DNA of 64,000 nucleotides from JACSRF01 sp964504445 (GCA_964504445.1 CAZDEO010000012.1:1-64000); one strand, 5' to 3'. Positions 40,684 through 49,913 are shown, counted from the stretch's first letter. Translations and numbers: made by a program. Notes: generated from the letters alone by a model not told the origin.

Positions 40684-41535
40684 ATGAACGCAATTTTGCT
40701 ATCTTCATTGCAACAACTTTGCGACGGCTTCAACGGCCGTATCGCCCTCCACGCCCTCAATCTGCAAACCGGCGAAGAGGTCACCGTCAACGACGCCGAC
40801 GAGCTGTACCCTACGGCTAGCGCCATCAAGCTGGCGGTGCTGATCACCCTGATGCAGCAGGTAGCCGACGGCCAGTACACCCTGGACGCTCTGCTGATGC
40901 TGCGCCGCGCCGACCACATCGAGGGCAGCGGCGTGCTGCGCTACCTCACCCCTGGGCTGACCATGCCCCTGCGCGACTGGGCCTTCCTGATGATGAACAT
41001 TTCTGACAACCTGGCCACCAACGTCCTCATTGACCACGTGGGGCTGCCAAAAGTGGCCGACTGGCTGGCAGAACATCAATTTGAGGGGGTGCATTTGCAC
41101 CATAAGCTGGAATTTAGCGGGGTGCGTGCCGACCAAAATCATTTCGGTACGGCTTCACCCCGAGGATTGAGCCGCTTGCTCACGGCCGTTTTCCGCCACG
41201 AAATCGCCAATCCTGAACTATGCGCCGAAATGCTGCGCATGATGGACAAAGTGGGGCAAGACCGGGTGGGGCGTTACCTGCCTTGGGAACCGTGGGAAGC
41301 GGAGGAGCCGCCCGAGGGCAAGCTGCGGCTGGCCGGGAAGACCGGTTCTTTTGTAGGCACGCGCACGCAAACGGCCGTCATCTGGCGCGGCGAGCGGGCC
41401 AACATGCGTGGTTTCGTCCTCACCATCATGAATCGCGACAACCCAGAGCCGGAAACCTGGAGCGTAGACGCCCCTGGTACGCTCATCATTGGCCGCCTGG
41501 CCCGCACGCTCTACGACCAGTGGCTTGACCGTTAA
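40684..41535 (+). CDS. Class A beta-lactamase-like serine hydrolase, no signal peptide
   Basis: The 283-aa protein has the active-site Ser and Lys as S46-x-x-K49 in TASAIKL. S-D-N lies at 107-109 in MNISDNLATN and K-T-G at 219-221. These three motifs define the class A fold. The omega-loop consensus E-x-x-L-N is not kept; E143 might be the general base. No export signal is seen, so a cytoplasmic hydrolase is possible. Real antibiotic resistance is unproven. Confidence 0.75.
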   Translation: MNAILLSSLQQLCDGFNGRIALHALNLQTGEEVTVNDADELYPTASAIKLAVLITLMQQVADGQYTLDALLMLRRADHIEGSGVLRYLTPGLTMPLRDWAFLMMNISDNLATNVLIDHVGLPKVADWLAEHQFEGVHLHHKLEFSGVRADQNHFGTASPRGLSRLLTAVFRHEIANPELCAEMLRMMDKVGQDRVGRYLPWEPWEAEEPPEGKLRLAGKTGSFVGTRTQTAVIWRGERANMRGFVLTIMNRDNPEPETWSVDAPGTLIIGRLARTLYDQWLDR

Positions 41536-41542
41536 TAATGGT

Positions 41543-41577
41543 CGATTGCCAATAGCCAATGGGCAATTGTCAATGAA
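41543..41577. repeat. Short tandem heptamer repeat carrying the next start codon
   Basis: The units CGATTGC, CAATAGC, CAATGGG, CAATTGT, CAATGAA are 7-periodic. The ATG of the propeller gene (41573) is inside the last unit. Confidence 0.8.
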
Positions 41578-42682
41578 AAATCTGCTTTCACGACTTTCTC
41601 CCCGCCTTTCTTGGGCTTTGGTGCTGCTGCTCATGGCCACCTCGGTGGTGTGGATTGTGTTGGATTGGCAGGCTGGCGCGGCTGCAGCGCTGGTGCATCG
41701 GGTAACGGCCGTTTCCGCCCAATTCCAACTCTTAAACACCTGGACACAAGCTCCGCCAGCGTTGCCGCCCGTGGTGGGCAACGGGCGATTGGTGCTGGTC
41801 ACCGGTGAAGAAAAGCCTGGCCTGCAAGCTTTGGATGTGCATACAGGCGGGGTAGCCTGGCAACAGGACGCGGACACGCTAACGCGCCCCCATCTCTGGC
41901 CAGAAACATTGGGTTGGTCTGCCCCGTTTTCCTACCGTTGGAGCGGGTTGGTGGCCGATGGGGAACGGGTGTATGCTGTGGAGGCATATGGGTTACGCAC
42001 GGCCGTTTCCACCTATGATCTGCTCACGGGCCAAAAACTATGGGACCATAAATTAGGCAGCATCAACGGCAGCGACGCCGATTATACCGCCCTGGTTGGT
42101 GATTACGTCGTGGTACGCATTAATGAGGGAGACTACAATGAATTCTTCGGCATTAACCGCAATACCGGCTGGCTAGACATCCGCCAAAATCAGGAAGCGT
42201 ACCCCATTTTTTGGCTAGAAAAAGAGCCGCCCCGCTTGTACGAAGTAGTTGCCAGTGGGGTGCGCCTGGCGGGTGTCTGGCAGCGCACTTTTGCCAGTTG
42301 TGGCATTACGCCTCAGGTCTATCAAGATGTGCTGTTATTACAATTGCACTTGTGCGAAAGTTCCCTTTCCCAACTGCTGGCCTTAAACCGATTTACCGGA
42401 GATGTGTTGTGGGAACTAGCCCCGCCAATTGTGGGCAACGTAGCACTTAGCCAACAGGGCATCTCCTTTGCCCTTTCCCCAGATGGCACGTTGCGAGCTA
42501 TGGATGCGCAAACAGGCGTGGGGGCGGGGTTTGTCACCCTCGCCCCGGCGTTGCAGCCTGTGGTGGATGTTGAGGCAGAAGAGGTTGTCTTTTACGTGGC
42601 CGCCCAGGGCGAGGATGTGGCTCTTTATACCGGTGATAGTCGGCAGGTTTTTACATTTCGTTACAATGCTACTGTTCCGTAG
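41573..42682 (+). CDS. PQQ-like beta-propeller protein with membrane anchor
   Basis: One N-terminal hydrophobic helix (L-S-W-A-L-V-L-L-L-M-A-T-S-V-V-W-I-V) anchors the 369-aa protein. Propeller-type repeats follow, for example G-L-Q-A-L-D-V-H-T-G-G-V-A-W and later L-L-A-L-N-R-F-T-G-D-V-L-W-E-L. Function is probably protein-binding or outer-surface scaffolding; no enzyme site is evident. It overlaps the next gene's 3' end by 14 bases (convergent). Confidence 0.78.
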   Translation: MKNLLSRLSPRLSWALVLLLMATSVVWIVLDWQAGAAAALVHRVTAVSAQFQLLNTWTQAPPALPPVVGNGRLVLVTGEEKPGLQALDVHTGGVAWQQDADTLTRPHLWPETLGWSAPFSYRWSGLVADGERVYAVEAYGLRTAVSTYDLLTGQKLWDHKLGSINGSDADYTALVGDYVVVRINEGDYNEFFGINRNTGWLDIRQNQEAYPIFWLEKEPPRLYEVVASGVRLAGVWQRTFASCGITPQVYQDVLLLQLHLCESSLSQLLALNRFTGDVLWELAPPIVGNVALSQQGISFALSPDGTLRAMDAQTGVGAGFVTLAPALQPVVDVEAEEVVFYVAAQGEDVALYTGDSRQVFTFRYNATVP

Positions 42683-43199
42683 CTTGCCAGCCCAGGTTAA
42701 CGGCCGTGCTAACGCTGGCTTCCGGTACCTGTGCCCAAAAGTGCAGGCTGGTGGGGCAGCCACACGCCTGGCAAACATTTAGGCTGGCCGTATGCGGCCC
42801 CTGGACAGTCACGCCAGCTTCTTGCAACGCGGCCACCGCTTCAGACAGTGTCAGTGGCTCCGTTTCACCGCACTGCTCACCAGCCGGGCGGATCATCCAC
42901 GTGTGGCCGGTCACCATTGGATACGCTTCAGAGCGTGGCAGCAGCATGGCCGAAGGATACCCTTCTTCAAGGGCCGGAGCGGGGGCAGGATAGCTATCAT
43001 CCGGATCAACGCCAGTGGGTGATTCGGGCGTGATAGTAGCGCGTAGTGGTTCCGCCTGATTTGGGCTGTTATCAGGCGCGGTCTCGGTTTCTTGTTCAGC
43101 CGGGGTAGCATCAGGTTCGGGGGTGGGATTGTTGCCCCCACAGCCTACCAGGGCCAAAACGAAAACAAAAAACAGGAAAACAAGTGATTTGTACCTCAT
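42669..43199 (-). CDS. Lipoprotein with Cys-rich C-terminal domain
   Basis: The lipobox is L-A-L-V-G-C-G-G near residue 20, followed by a Pro/Glu/Thr-rich linker of ~60 residues. The C-terminal ~75 residues contain E-Q-C-G-E-T-E and N-V-C-Q-A-C-G-C-P-T, a four-Cys arrangement that may bind a metal or redox partner. The family is not recognised. GGAGAGAAAC precedes the ATG. Confidence 0.65.
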   Translation of the reverse strand: MRYKSLVFLFFVFVLALVGCGGNNPTPEPDATPAEQETETAPDNSPNQAEPLRATITPESPTGVDPDDSYPAPAPALEEGYPSAMLLPRSEAYPMVTGHTWMIRPAGEQCGETEPLTLSEAVAALQEAGVTVQGPHTASLNVCQACGCPTSLHFWAQVPEASVSTAVNLGWQATEQ

Positions 43200-43353
43200 A
43201 GTTTCTCTCCTTTTAATGCAAAAGCATCTTGCCCTATTGTAACCATTTGCCTCTGCTTTGGCGGTTGTCTAATAGAACGTGAAGCATTTTACCTAGAAGA
43301 AAATGAACGTGGTAGAATGCCAGACACCATATCATTCCTTCTGGAGGAGGTCT

Positions 43354-44652
43354 ATGAAGAATTTTCTCATATTGTTTTTGCTGGTGTTTTTGGTGGCTTG
43401 TGGCAGCGCTGAACCACCCCACAATGGGCCAGCGTTGGAACAGGCGCAAAACACAGCCGCTGAGGCGACCATGGCTGTGGAGGATGGTGTAGGTGAGCCG
43501 GAAACGGCCGTGGCCAACCCCGACATCTCCATTACCAACGATGCCGCTATTACACCAGCCACCACCCCTGCCGAAGCCGCCCAGGTGCGGCCCCAGGATT
43601 GGGCTATTGGCGCCAACGATCCTTTGGTGACCATTATCGAATATGGCGACTTTCAATGACCGGGCTGCGCAGGATTTGCCCCCCTGCTAAAGCGTCTGGT
43701 AGACGCTTACCCTGATCAAGTCCGCATTGTTTACCGGCACTTCCCCCTCAACCAAATACATCCCAACGCCCAAAAAGCAGCCGAAGCCTCTGAAGCAGCC
43801 GGCGCCCAAGGCTTTTTTTGGGAATATCACGACCTGCTATTTGAACGCCAAAATCAATGGTCTGACCTAAGCCAGAGTGAAGCACGCCAATACTTTATCA
43901 CCCTGGCTGATGAACTGAACCTGGACCTGGAACGTTTTACCGCCGAATTGGATGATGGCCTTTACGCTGCCTATGTTTCTGCAGTGGAACAAGAAGCGAT
44001 CAACCTGGGGCTGCCGGGCACGCCGGCTGCCCTGGTAGATGGCCAGATTGCTGCCGGAAATGGCCTTCCTCGCGATTACGCCGTTTGGGATTCCTACGTG
44101 AGTTCAACCATTGCCGTAGCCGAATTGGAAGCCCGGCAGTATGATGGCCCGCCCCCCATGACTATTGACGAGACGCAAACCTATTATGCCACCGTGCAAA
44201 TGAGCAATGGAGACGAGTTTGTCATTGAGCTGCTGCCCCAGTCTGCTCCGCAGACAGTCAACAGCTTTGTTTTTCTGGCGCAAGAAGGCTGGTTTGATGG
44301 TGTTACCTTCCACCGCGTGCTGCCAGAGTTTGTCGCCCAAACCGGTGATCCTTCGGGCACTGGACGTGGCGGGCCTGGTTACACCATCCCCAACGAAATA
44401 GACCCAGCCCTATCGCATCGTGAAGTAGGTATGGTGGCTATGGCCAATTCTGGCCCCGACACCAATGGCAGCCAATGGTATGTCACTCTGGGCGACGCCA
44501 GCTTTCTCGATGGCGGCTATACGATTTTTGGCCGGGTCATTGACGGTCTAGATGTCGTGCAGGCCATCACCCCGCGTGATCCTCAGGTTGACCCGGCTGC
44601 TCCCCCTGGTGATACAATAGAACGTATCTTAATTGATGTGGTAGCGCCATAA
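43354..44652 (+). CDS. Selenocysteine-containing (in-frame TGA) DsbA-like/cyclophilin fusion lipoprotein
   Basis: Reading through TGA at 43657-43659, one frame runs 432 aa from ATG 43354 (GGAGGAGG upstream). Segments: lipoprotein signal with V-A-C-G; Thr/Ala/Glu linker; a thioredoxin-4/DsbA-like domain E-Y-G-D-F-Q-(TGA)-P-G-C-A-G-F-A-P-L-L (residue 102 Sec, 105 Cys) continuing Y-R-H-F-P-L and H-P-N-A-Q-K-A-A-E-A-S-E; then a cyclophilin PPIase (F-H-R-V, Q-T-G-D-P-S-G-T-G-R-G-G-P-G-Y). The TGA replaces the first Cys of the family C-x-x-C site. Downstream GCAGG/CCTGC (43669-43687) could be part of a SECIS hairpin. Sec decoding rather than a stop is the favoured reading; a nonsense mutation is the alternative. 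Confidence 0.8.
43669..43687 (+). promoter_or_regulatory. Candidate SECIS hairpin after the recoded TGA
   Basis: A 5-bp stem GCAGG/CCTGC with a 9-nt loop begins 9 bases after the TGA, roughly where bacterial SECIS elements lie. A GGGC/GCCC pairing (43662/43678) is an alternative. The weak stem makes this a candidate only. Confidence 0.35.
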
Positions 44653-44691
44653 CCGTGGGTTTGGCGAGAGTTTGCTAATAGACCGGCATGA

Positions 44692-44724
44692 GGGCATCCG
44701 ATTTCAGCACGAAATCGGATGCCC
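44692..44724. repeat. Perfect 13-bp hairpin with CGATTT core
   Basis: GGGCATCCGATTT and its complement flank a 7-nt loop, between the PPIase fusion and the next lipoprotein. No T-run follows. The core is shared with palindromes at 4258, 6761, 10037 and 55783. Confidence 0.75.
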
Positions 44725-44811
44725 AGCCGCCCAGCCAGGGCTAAAGATGAGAGCGTGGAGATAAGGCATTCTCTCTTTTGGGGCCTTGGCCACACAGGAA
44801 GGGGTGCTGCA

Positions 44812-45537
44812 ATGAAGTCAAAGTGGTTGTTTGTGGGACTGATGTTGTTGTCGTTGACGACGGGGTGTACGGTATTGGTACCCGGCTTGCTGGGAACCCC
44901 CGAACCGGTGGCTTCTCCTACCCCTATGGGAGATACGCTTTCATTCAGCAATCCCGCTTTTACCTATAGCTTGCAACCCGGCGAATTTATTCCGGGCACG
45001 CAACTCCAATTTGTAGAGCGGGAGGGGGATGCTTATAAGGTGCGCATTGACGGGCAGGAAGCGACCAAGCGCATTGGGGATTCCTTTATTTGGGATGGCG
45101 TTCTGGCGCCCGGCGTTTTTGGCAATTATAACCTGCGCCTGACGACGATTATTTTAGGCAGCCTGCCGGTAGCTGGATCAGTTGAAATGACGGTCTTTTA
45201 TCCGGCGCCGGTGCAGCTTGATACGCTGCCAGATAGAAGTACAGCCCTGCCTTTTAACAATGCGGTTATCAACTATTTGATTCCTGCAGGCCGCCAGATT
45301 CCGGGCACAACTTTGGTTTATGTGGGCTTGGTGGAACAGGGACAGGGGGATTCGGTAACGCGGCAGGCACAGTTATCGGGTTTGGCAGGGTATCCTTACC
45401 TGGCGGTGGGCGATTCTTTACGCTGGCAAGGTAGTTTGTTGGATAACGTGTATATATCTTATAGTCTTCGCGTGTTGGGTATTAGTGAAAATGGGCTGCG
45501 CCTGACGGGAACAGCTGATTTATGGATAATGCCGTAA
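44812..45537 (+). CDS. Lipoprotein with repeated beta-rich domain
   Basis: From ATG 44812 (GGGGTGCTGC upstream) the 241-aa protein has a signal ending L-T-T-G-C. After a short Pro/Thr linker come two similar halves: each has an Ala/Ile-Asn-Tyr-start strand and I-P-G-T-x-L-x-x-V near its start (F-I-P-G-T-Q-L-Q-F-V and Q-I-P-G-T-T-L-V-Y-V). A duplicated beta-sandwich is likely. Function unknown. Confidence 0.7.
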   Translation: MKSKWLFVGLMLLSLTTGCTVLVPGLLGTPEPVASPTPMGDTLSFSNPAFTYSLQPGEFIPGTQLQFVEREGDAYKVRIDGQEATKRIGDSFIWDGVLAPGVFGNYNLRLTTIILGSLPVAGSVEMTVFYPAPVQLDTLPDRSTALPFNNAVINYLIPAGRQIPGTTLVYVGLVEQGQGDSVTRQAQLSGLAGYPYLAVGDSLRWQGSLLDNVYISYSLRVLGISENGLRLTGTADLWIMP

Positions 45538-45591
45538 AAAGATAGGATGGGGTGTAGAGATGGAGACTTTACACTCTTTTGGAGGATAACA

Positions 45592-47106
45592 TTGAGCCAT
45601 ACAATAGCGCCTCGCCCGGCTGACCCGCTGGTTAGTCAAAATTTGTATCGAAAAGCTGCTTATACGCCGCTATCTGTTCCTCCTTTTTTGGAGGCGCGAG
45701 GGCTTTTGCCGGAGCCTGTGCTGCCGCAGGGATATGAAGTTTGGGTGGAGATGTATTGGCGCGCCTGGGAAGTGGCCTGGGGCCATTTGAAGCGTCCTAA
45801 AGCGGATAGTGGCTTGGTGGCCAGTTTTATAAGCGCGGCTGGAAAACCGCACGTGTTTATGTGGGATACGGCGTTTATGGTGCAGTTTGGCATGTACGGC
45901 CGTCGCGCTTTTGACTTTGTGCGTTCCCTGGATAATTTTTATGCCCGGCAGCACGATGATGGCTTTATTTGCCGTGAAATTAACCCGGAAACGGGGCATG
46001 ATTTCTATCATCCTTTTGACCCAGATGGCACGGGACCCAACGTTTTAGCGTGGGCGGAGTGGCGGTATTATCGTGCTACCGGGGATGATCAGCGCATTGC
46101 CCAGATTTTTTGGCCGTTGTTGGCTTATCATCGTTGGTTCCGGCTAAACCGCTCCTGGCAAAGTGGTTTGTACTGGGCTACAGGCAAAAGTAGTGGGATG
46201 AGCAATCAGCCGCGGGTGCCAGACAGTCGCCATCATCACCGCCACTGGAGTTGGGTGGACGCCAGTATGCAGGCGGCGTTGAGCTGCCGCATGTTGGAGC
46301 AGATGGCGGTGCTGCTGCAGCAAACGGAGTGGGCGCAAGCTTTGGCGGAAGAGTATGGTCGGCTGGGGGCAAAGATTAACAAGCAGTTGTGGAATGAAGA
46401 GGCCTCTTTTTACCAGGATGCGGATGCGGACGGCCGTTTCGGCCAGGCTAAGAGCATTGGCGCCTATTGGGGGCTGTTGAGCAAGACGCTGATTCCTGAC
46501 GACCGGCTGACCCCCTTCATCCAGCACTTGCGTGATAGCTGGGCTTTTAATTTGCCCCATCGTATCCCCTCTCTTTCAGCGGACAGCGATGGCTATAATG
46601 CGCAAACCGGCCATTATTGGCGGGGAGGCGTCTGGTCGCAGACTAATTTTATGGTGCTGAAAGGGCTACGCACGGTAGGGCAGCATAAGCTGGCCCACGA
46701 GATCGCGCTGAATCATTTGGACAATGTGGCGGAAGTGTATGCCCACACAGATACCTTTTGGGATAATTATGCGCCGGAAACGGCCGCTCCTGGCGAACCA
46801 GCTAACCCTAATTTCGTTGGTATGGCGGGGTTAACGCCCATTTCTATGCTCTTGGAAGATGTGATTGGTTTAACCATTGACTGGCCTTTGCGCCGGGTGG
46901 TGTGGGATCGTCGCCTAGACACGAACCAGCCCTATGGCGTACGCAATTACCCGTTGGGCGATGAAGGTGTGGTGGATTTGGTAGGCGATCAGGAGCGGCT
47001 GTTCATTCACGCCAGCGTGCCCTTTACGCTAGAGATGCGTGAGGTAGATGGCCAGGTGATGCAAACGGCCGTTTCCCCCGGCCCCATGGAAATAGATTTA
47101 ACCTAA
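45592..47106 (+). CDS. Glycoside hydrolase, MGH1/GH63-like (alpha/alpha toroid)
   Basis: I chose the TTG at 45592 because GGAGG is six bases upstream; no ATG fits. The 504-aa protein has M-W-D-T-A-F-M, D-N-F-Y-A-R-Q-H-D-D-G-F-I-C-R-E-I, and late W-R-G-G-V-W-S-Q-T-N-F plus F-W-D-N-Y-A-P-E. These are the active-site blocks of mannosylglycerate-hydrolase-like GH63 enzymes. It cuts an alpha-glycoside, substrate uncertain. The EEP gene follows 6 bases later. Confidence 0.85.
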   Translation: MSHTIAPRPADPLVSQNLYRKAAYTPLSVPPFLEARGLLPEPVLPQGYEVWVEMYWRAWEVAWGHLKRPKADSGLVASFISAAGKPHVFMWDTAFMVQFGMYGRRAFDFVRSLDNFYARQHDDGFICREINPETGHDFYHPFDPDGTGPNVLAWAEWRYYRATGDDQRIAQIFWPLLAYHRWFRLNRSWQSGLYWATGKSSGMSNQPRVPDSRHHHRHWSWVDASMQAALSCRMLEQMAVLLQQTEWAQALAEEYGRLGAKINKQLWNEEASFYQDADADGRFGQAKSIGAYWGLLSKTLIPDDRLTPFIQHLRDSWAFNLPHRIPSLSADSDGYNAQTGHYWRGGVWSQTNFMVLKGLRTVGQHKLAHEIALNHLDNVAEVYAHTDTFWDNYAPETAAPGEPANPNFVGMAGLTPISMLLEDVIGLTIDWPLRRVVWDRRLDTNQPYGVRNYPLGDEGVVDLVGDQERLFIHASVPFTLEMREVDGQVMQTAVSPGPMEIDLT

Positions 47107-47112
47107 CCAGGC

Positions 47113-47892
47113 ATGACTTCTTTCACCGTTGCCACCATCAACCTGCGCAATCGTGCTGACCGCTGGCGCGAGCGGCGCCATTTACTGGTGGCCCAATTGA
47201 TGGACGCCAGTCCCGACCTGATCAGCCTGCAAGAAATTTATTTTCCTAGTAGCCAGGGGCGCTGGCTGCGTAATCAAATCAATAATCGCCTGACCGGCAC
47301 CTCAAAATACCCTTATCAGTTGATTCAAAAGCGCAAGGCTCACCCGATTCATGGTTATTATGAGGGAATAGGTGTGCTGACAAAGCTGCCAATTTTGTAT
47401 AGCGATGCCCTTAGCCTGGGTTATGGTGGGCGGGTGGCCCTGCGGGTGAATGTGGCGTTGCCTAACCAGCATGCGCTAGATTTTGTGGCGGTGCATTTGC
47501 ACCATGAGGCGCACGACAAAGAGGCGCGGTTAGAGCAGGTGATTAAGCTGGTAGGGTGGTTGCACGGCCGTCGCCGCATTCCGCGCCAGGTCGTTGCCGG
47601 AGACTTCAATGAATTTCCTGATGGGCCAGCCATCCAATATATGAAACAAAGCTTCCGCTCCGCCTTTGTTGATTGGTGGAATCACGAACCCCTGGCAACC
47701 TTTCCCACCGCCCTCGTGCAAGACATAGACTGGGCTGGCTGCCTTGACTACATATTTCTGAGTTCGAGCATCGGCAAAGTGCGGCATGCCCGTATTTTTT
47801 GTGCCCAGCCTGCCCCAACAGACGATACCCTTTACCCTTCTGATCATGTTGGCTTGTTGGCCCAAATAGATGATGAACCTGGTGGTGGATAA
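47113..47892 (+). CDS. Endonuclease/exonuclease/phosphatase (EEP) family protein
   Basis: The 259-aa protein has N-L-R-N-R-A-D, D-L-I-S-L-Q-E-I near residue 38 (metal Glu), A-G-D-F-N-E-F-P-D near 170 and Y-P-S-D-H-V-G-L-L near the end. These are the four conserved EEP blocks. It is a Mg-dependent phosphodiesterase; the substrate could be nucleic acid or phospholipid. It is co-transcribed between a glycosidase and a glycosyltransferase. Confidence 0.9.
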   Translation: MTSFTVATINLRNRADRWRERRHLLVAQLMDASPDLISLQEIYFPSSQGRWLRNQINNRLTGTSKYPYQLIQKRKAHPIHGYYEGIGVLTKLPILYSDALSLGYGGRVALRVNVALPNQHALDFVAVHLHHEAHDKEARLEQVIKLVGWLHGRRRIPRQVVAGDFNEFPDGPAIQYMKQSFRSAFVDWWNHEPLATFPTALVQDIDWAGCLDYIFLSSSIGKVRHARIFCAQPAPTDDTLYPSDHVGLLAQIDDEPGGG

Positions 47893-47897
47893 ATCAG

Positions 47898-48854
47898 ATG
47901 AACGAAAAACCAACAATCACAATTATTGCCCCCGTTTACAACGAAGAGCCGGTGCTGCCGGAACTGTACCGGCGCGTTAGCGAAGTGATGGATGCGACGG
48001 GCGAATCTTGGGAACTGCTGTTGGTGGATGATGGCAGCCGGGACCGGTCGGCAGAAATTATGGCCCACCTGCATACCCAAGACCCGCGCGTAAAGGGCAT
48101 TAGCTTTTCCCGTAATTTTGGTTTTCAGGAAGCGGTAACGGCGGGGCTAGACCACGCCCAGGGGGATGCGGTGGTGCTCACCGACGCCGATTTACAAGAC
48201 CCGCCGGAAGTGATTCCGGAAATGATTGCCAAATGGCGCGCAGGGTATGACGTGGTGTACGGCGTGCGCGAAAGTCGTGAGGGGGAAACCTGGTTTAAAC
48301 TGCTGACGGCCAAGCTGTTCTATCGCCTCATTCACCGCATTACCAGCGTAAACATTCCCCTGGATACGGGAGATTTCCGGCTGATGGATCGCCGTGTCGT
48401 GGACTCGCTGTGCAGCATGCGCGAGCGCAACCGTTTTTTGCGGGGCATGGTGCCCTGGGTAGGGTATCGTCAGACGGGGGTGCACTTTAAGCGGGCGCCG
48501 CGCTTTGCCGGGGAGGCCAAATATAGTTCGTTCCGCCGCATGTTTAAGTTTGCCATGAATGCCATTACCAGCTTTTCATACCTCCCGCTGCAGATGGCGA
48601 CCTATTTGGGGTTTACCATTGCGGCCATTGCCGGGCTGGCCATCTTGGTGGTGGTGATTTTGCGGCTGTTTGGCCCGCACCCGGCGCTAACCGGGCAAGC
48701 CACCACGCTGGTGGCGGTGCTGTTCCTGGGCGGTGTGCAGCTGATTAGCCTGGGGATTATTGGCGAGTACCTGGGCCGGATTTATGATGAGGTGAAAGGA
48801 CGGCCGTTGTACCTGATTGATAAATCGTGGGGGATAAAAGCAGAGGATGAGTAG
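47898..48854 (+). CDS. GT2 glycosyltransferase (DPM1/GtrB-like), membrane-anchored
   Basis: The GT-A domain shows I-I-A-P-V-Y-N-E-E-P-V-L, V-D-D-G-S-R-D and T-D-A-D-L-Q-D-P-P-E (DXD-type). Two C-terminal membrane helices (Y-L-G-F-T-I-A-A-I-A-G-L-A-I-L-V-V-V and V-A-V-L-F-L-G-G-V-Q-L-I) follow. This is the polyprenol-phosphate sugar transferase layout. It probably feeds lipid-linked sugars to surface polymers. GAGG-type site with a short gap after the EEP gene. Confidence 0.93.
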   Translation: MNEKPTITIIAPVYNEEPVLPELYRRVSEVMDATGESWELLLVDDGSRDRSAEIMAHLHTQDPRVKGISFSRNFGFQEAVTAGLDHAQGDAVVLTDADLQDPPEVIPEMIAKWRAGYDVVYGVRESREGETWFKLLTAKLFYRLIHRITSVNIPLDTGDFRLMDRRVVDSLCSMRERNRFLRGMVPWVGYRQTGVHFKRAPRFAGEAKYSSFRRMFKFAMNAITSFSYLPLQMATYLGFTIAAIAGLAILVVVILRLFGPHPALTGQATTLVAVLFLGGVQLISLGIIGEYLGRIYDEVKGRPLYLIDKSWGIKAEDE

Positions 48855-48912
48855 GTCAAAGGGATGTCTGGTTTGATTAGTTTCAGAGAATGCCAGCGGG
48901 TTTCTGCCCAGG

Positions 48913-49893
48913 TTATCCGCCAATTTCGGACATAACCCGATTGAGGGGGATGACGTTTTCTTGCAGCCCGTGCCCCCACGGTTTCCACCAGATACCTTCC
49001 AGAATGATGTCTTTGAGCTGTGTATCGCTGGCCCCATCGCGCAGCGGCGCCATCAGATTCACTTCTTTTTCGCGCAAAAGGCAGAGACGCAAACGGCCGT
49101 CAGCCGTTAACCTGGCCCGCGTACAACTGGCACAAAAGGGTTGTGTCACCGAACTGATGAAGCCCAGCGTACCCATGCCATCCTCTAACTGGTAAACCCG
49201 TGCTTCTCCGTCCAGCGCCCCTTCGTTAACGGCCGTCAACGACCCCAAAGCCGCCGAAATCGTTGTCCGCAGCTCTTCTTCACTCACCACCCCGGCCTGC
49301 TGAAAGTCCGCCACATCTCCAAAAGGCATCATCTCAATGTACCGCACCTGCCAATCATGATAAAAGGTCAGCCTGGCCAGGTCCACCACATCCTCTTGGT
49401 CATTATAATTGCGGACCACGACAGCATTTAGCTTAATACCCAGCCCCGCCTTCTCCGCCGCACGAATGCCCGCCCACACATCTTCCACTTCACCCCAGCG
49501 CGTCAGCTTTTTGAATTTCTTTGGGTCAATGGTATCAATGCTCACGTTAACGCGCTGCAAACCCGCTTTGGCCAGAGGTTCGGCCAATTCATTAAGCAAC
49601 AAGCCATTGGTTGTCATGGCGATGGTTTTGACCCCAGGCGTGCGCGCCATGCGCCCCACAATGTCCACAATATTGGCGCGCACCGTCGGTTCGCCGCCCG
49701 TCAGGCGAAACTTATGAAAGCCCAATTCGGCAAAAATTCGCACCAGGCGATCAATCTCTTCGTCTTGCAACAGCTCTGCGCGCGGCCGAAAAGTCATGTC
49801 TTCGGGCATGCAATACACGCAGCGTAAATTGCATTTGTCGGTTAACGAGATGCGCAAGTAGTTAATGTGACGGCCAAAACGATCCCATGCCAT
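48913..49893 (-). CDS. moaA: MoaA, GTP 3',8-cyclase
   Basis: A radical-SAM enzyme for the first step of molybdopterin biosynthesis. The first cluster is C-N-L-R-C-V-Y-C near residue 22. The second cluster Cys lie in P-F-C-A-S-C-T-R-A-R and R-L-C-L-L. The C-terminal double glycine (S-E-I-G-G) is kept. Length 326 aa is normal. A structured segment precedes it. Confidence 0.96.
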   Translation of the reverse strand: MAWDRFGRHINYLRISLTDKCNLRCVYCMPEDMTFRPRAELLQDEEIDRLVRIFAELGFHKFRLTGGEPTVRANIVDIVGRMARTPGVKTIAMTTNGLLLNELAEPLAKAGLQRVNVSIDTIDPKKFKKLTRWGEVEDVWAGIRAAEKAGLGIKLNAVVVRNYNDQEDVVDLARLTFYHDWQVRYIEMMPFGDVADFQQAGVVSEEELRTTISAALGSLTAVNEGALDGEARVYQLEDGMGTLGFISSVTQPFCASCTRARLTADGRLRLCLLREKEVNLMAPLRDGASDTQLKDIILEGIWWKPWGHGLQENVIPLNRVMSEIGG

Positions 49894-49913
49894 GCTGTGT
49901 TATCCTTGTTTTT

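Noticed and set aside
43354..43659. Short 101-residue lipoprotein ending at TGA 43657 with a separate downstream cyclophilin ORF
   Set aside because: The thioredoxin domain continues in the same frame across TGA without any loss of family residues, so two separate genes are less likely than Sec decoding.
43657..43659. General reassignment of TGA to Trp
   Set aside because: Other genes in the window end in TGA (for example the TumE-like gene at 8970 and higB) and Trp is encoded by TGG throughout.
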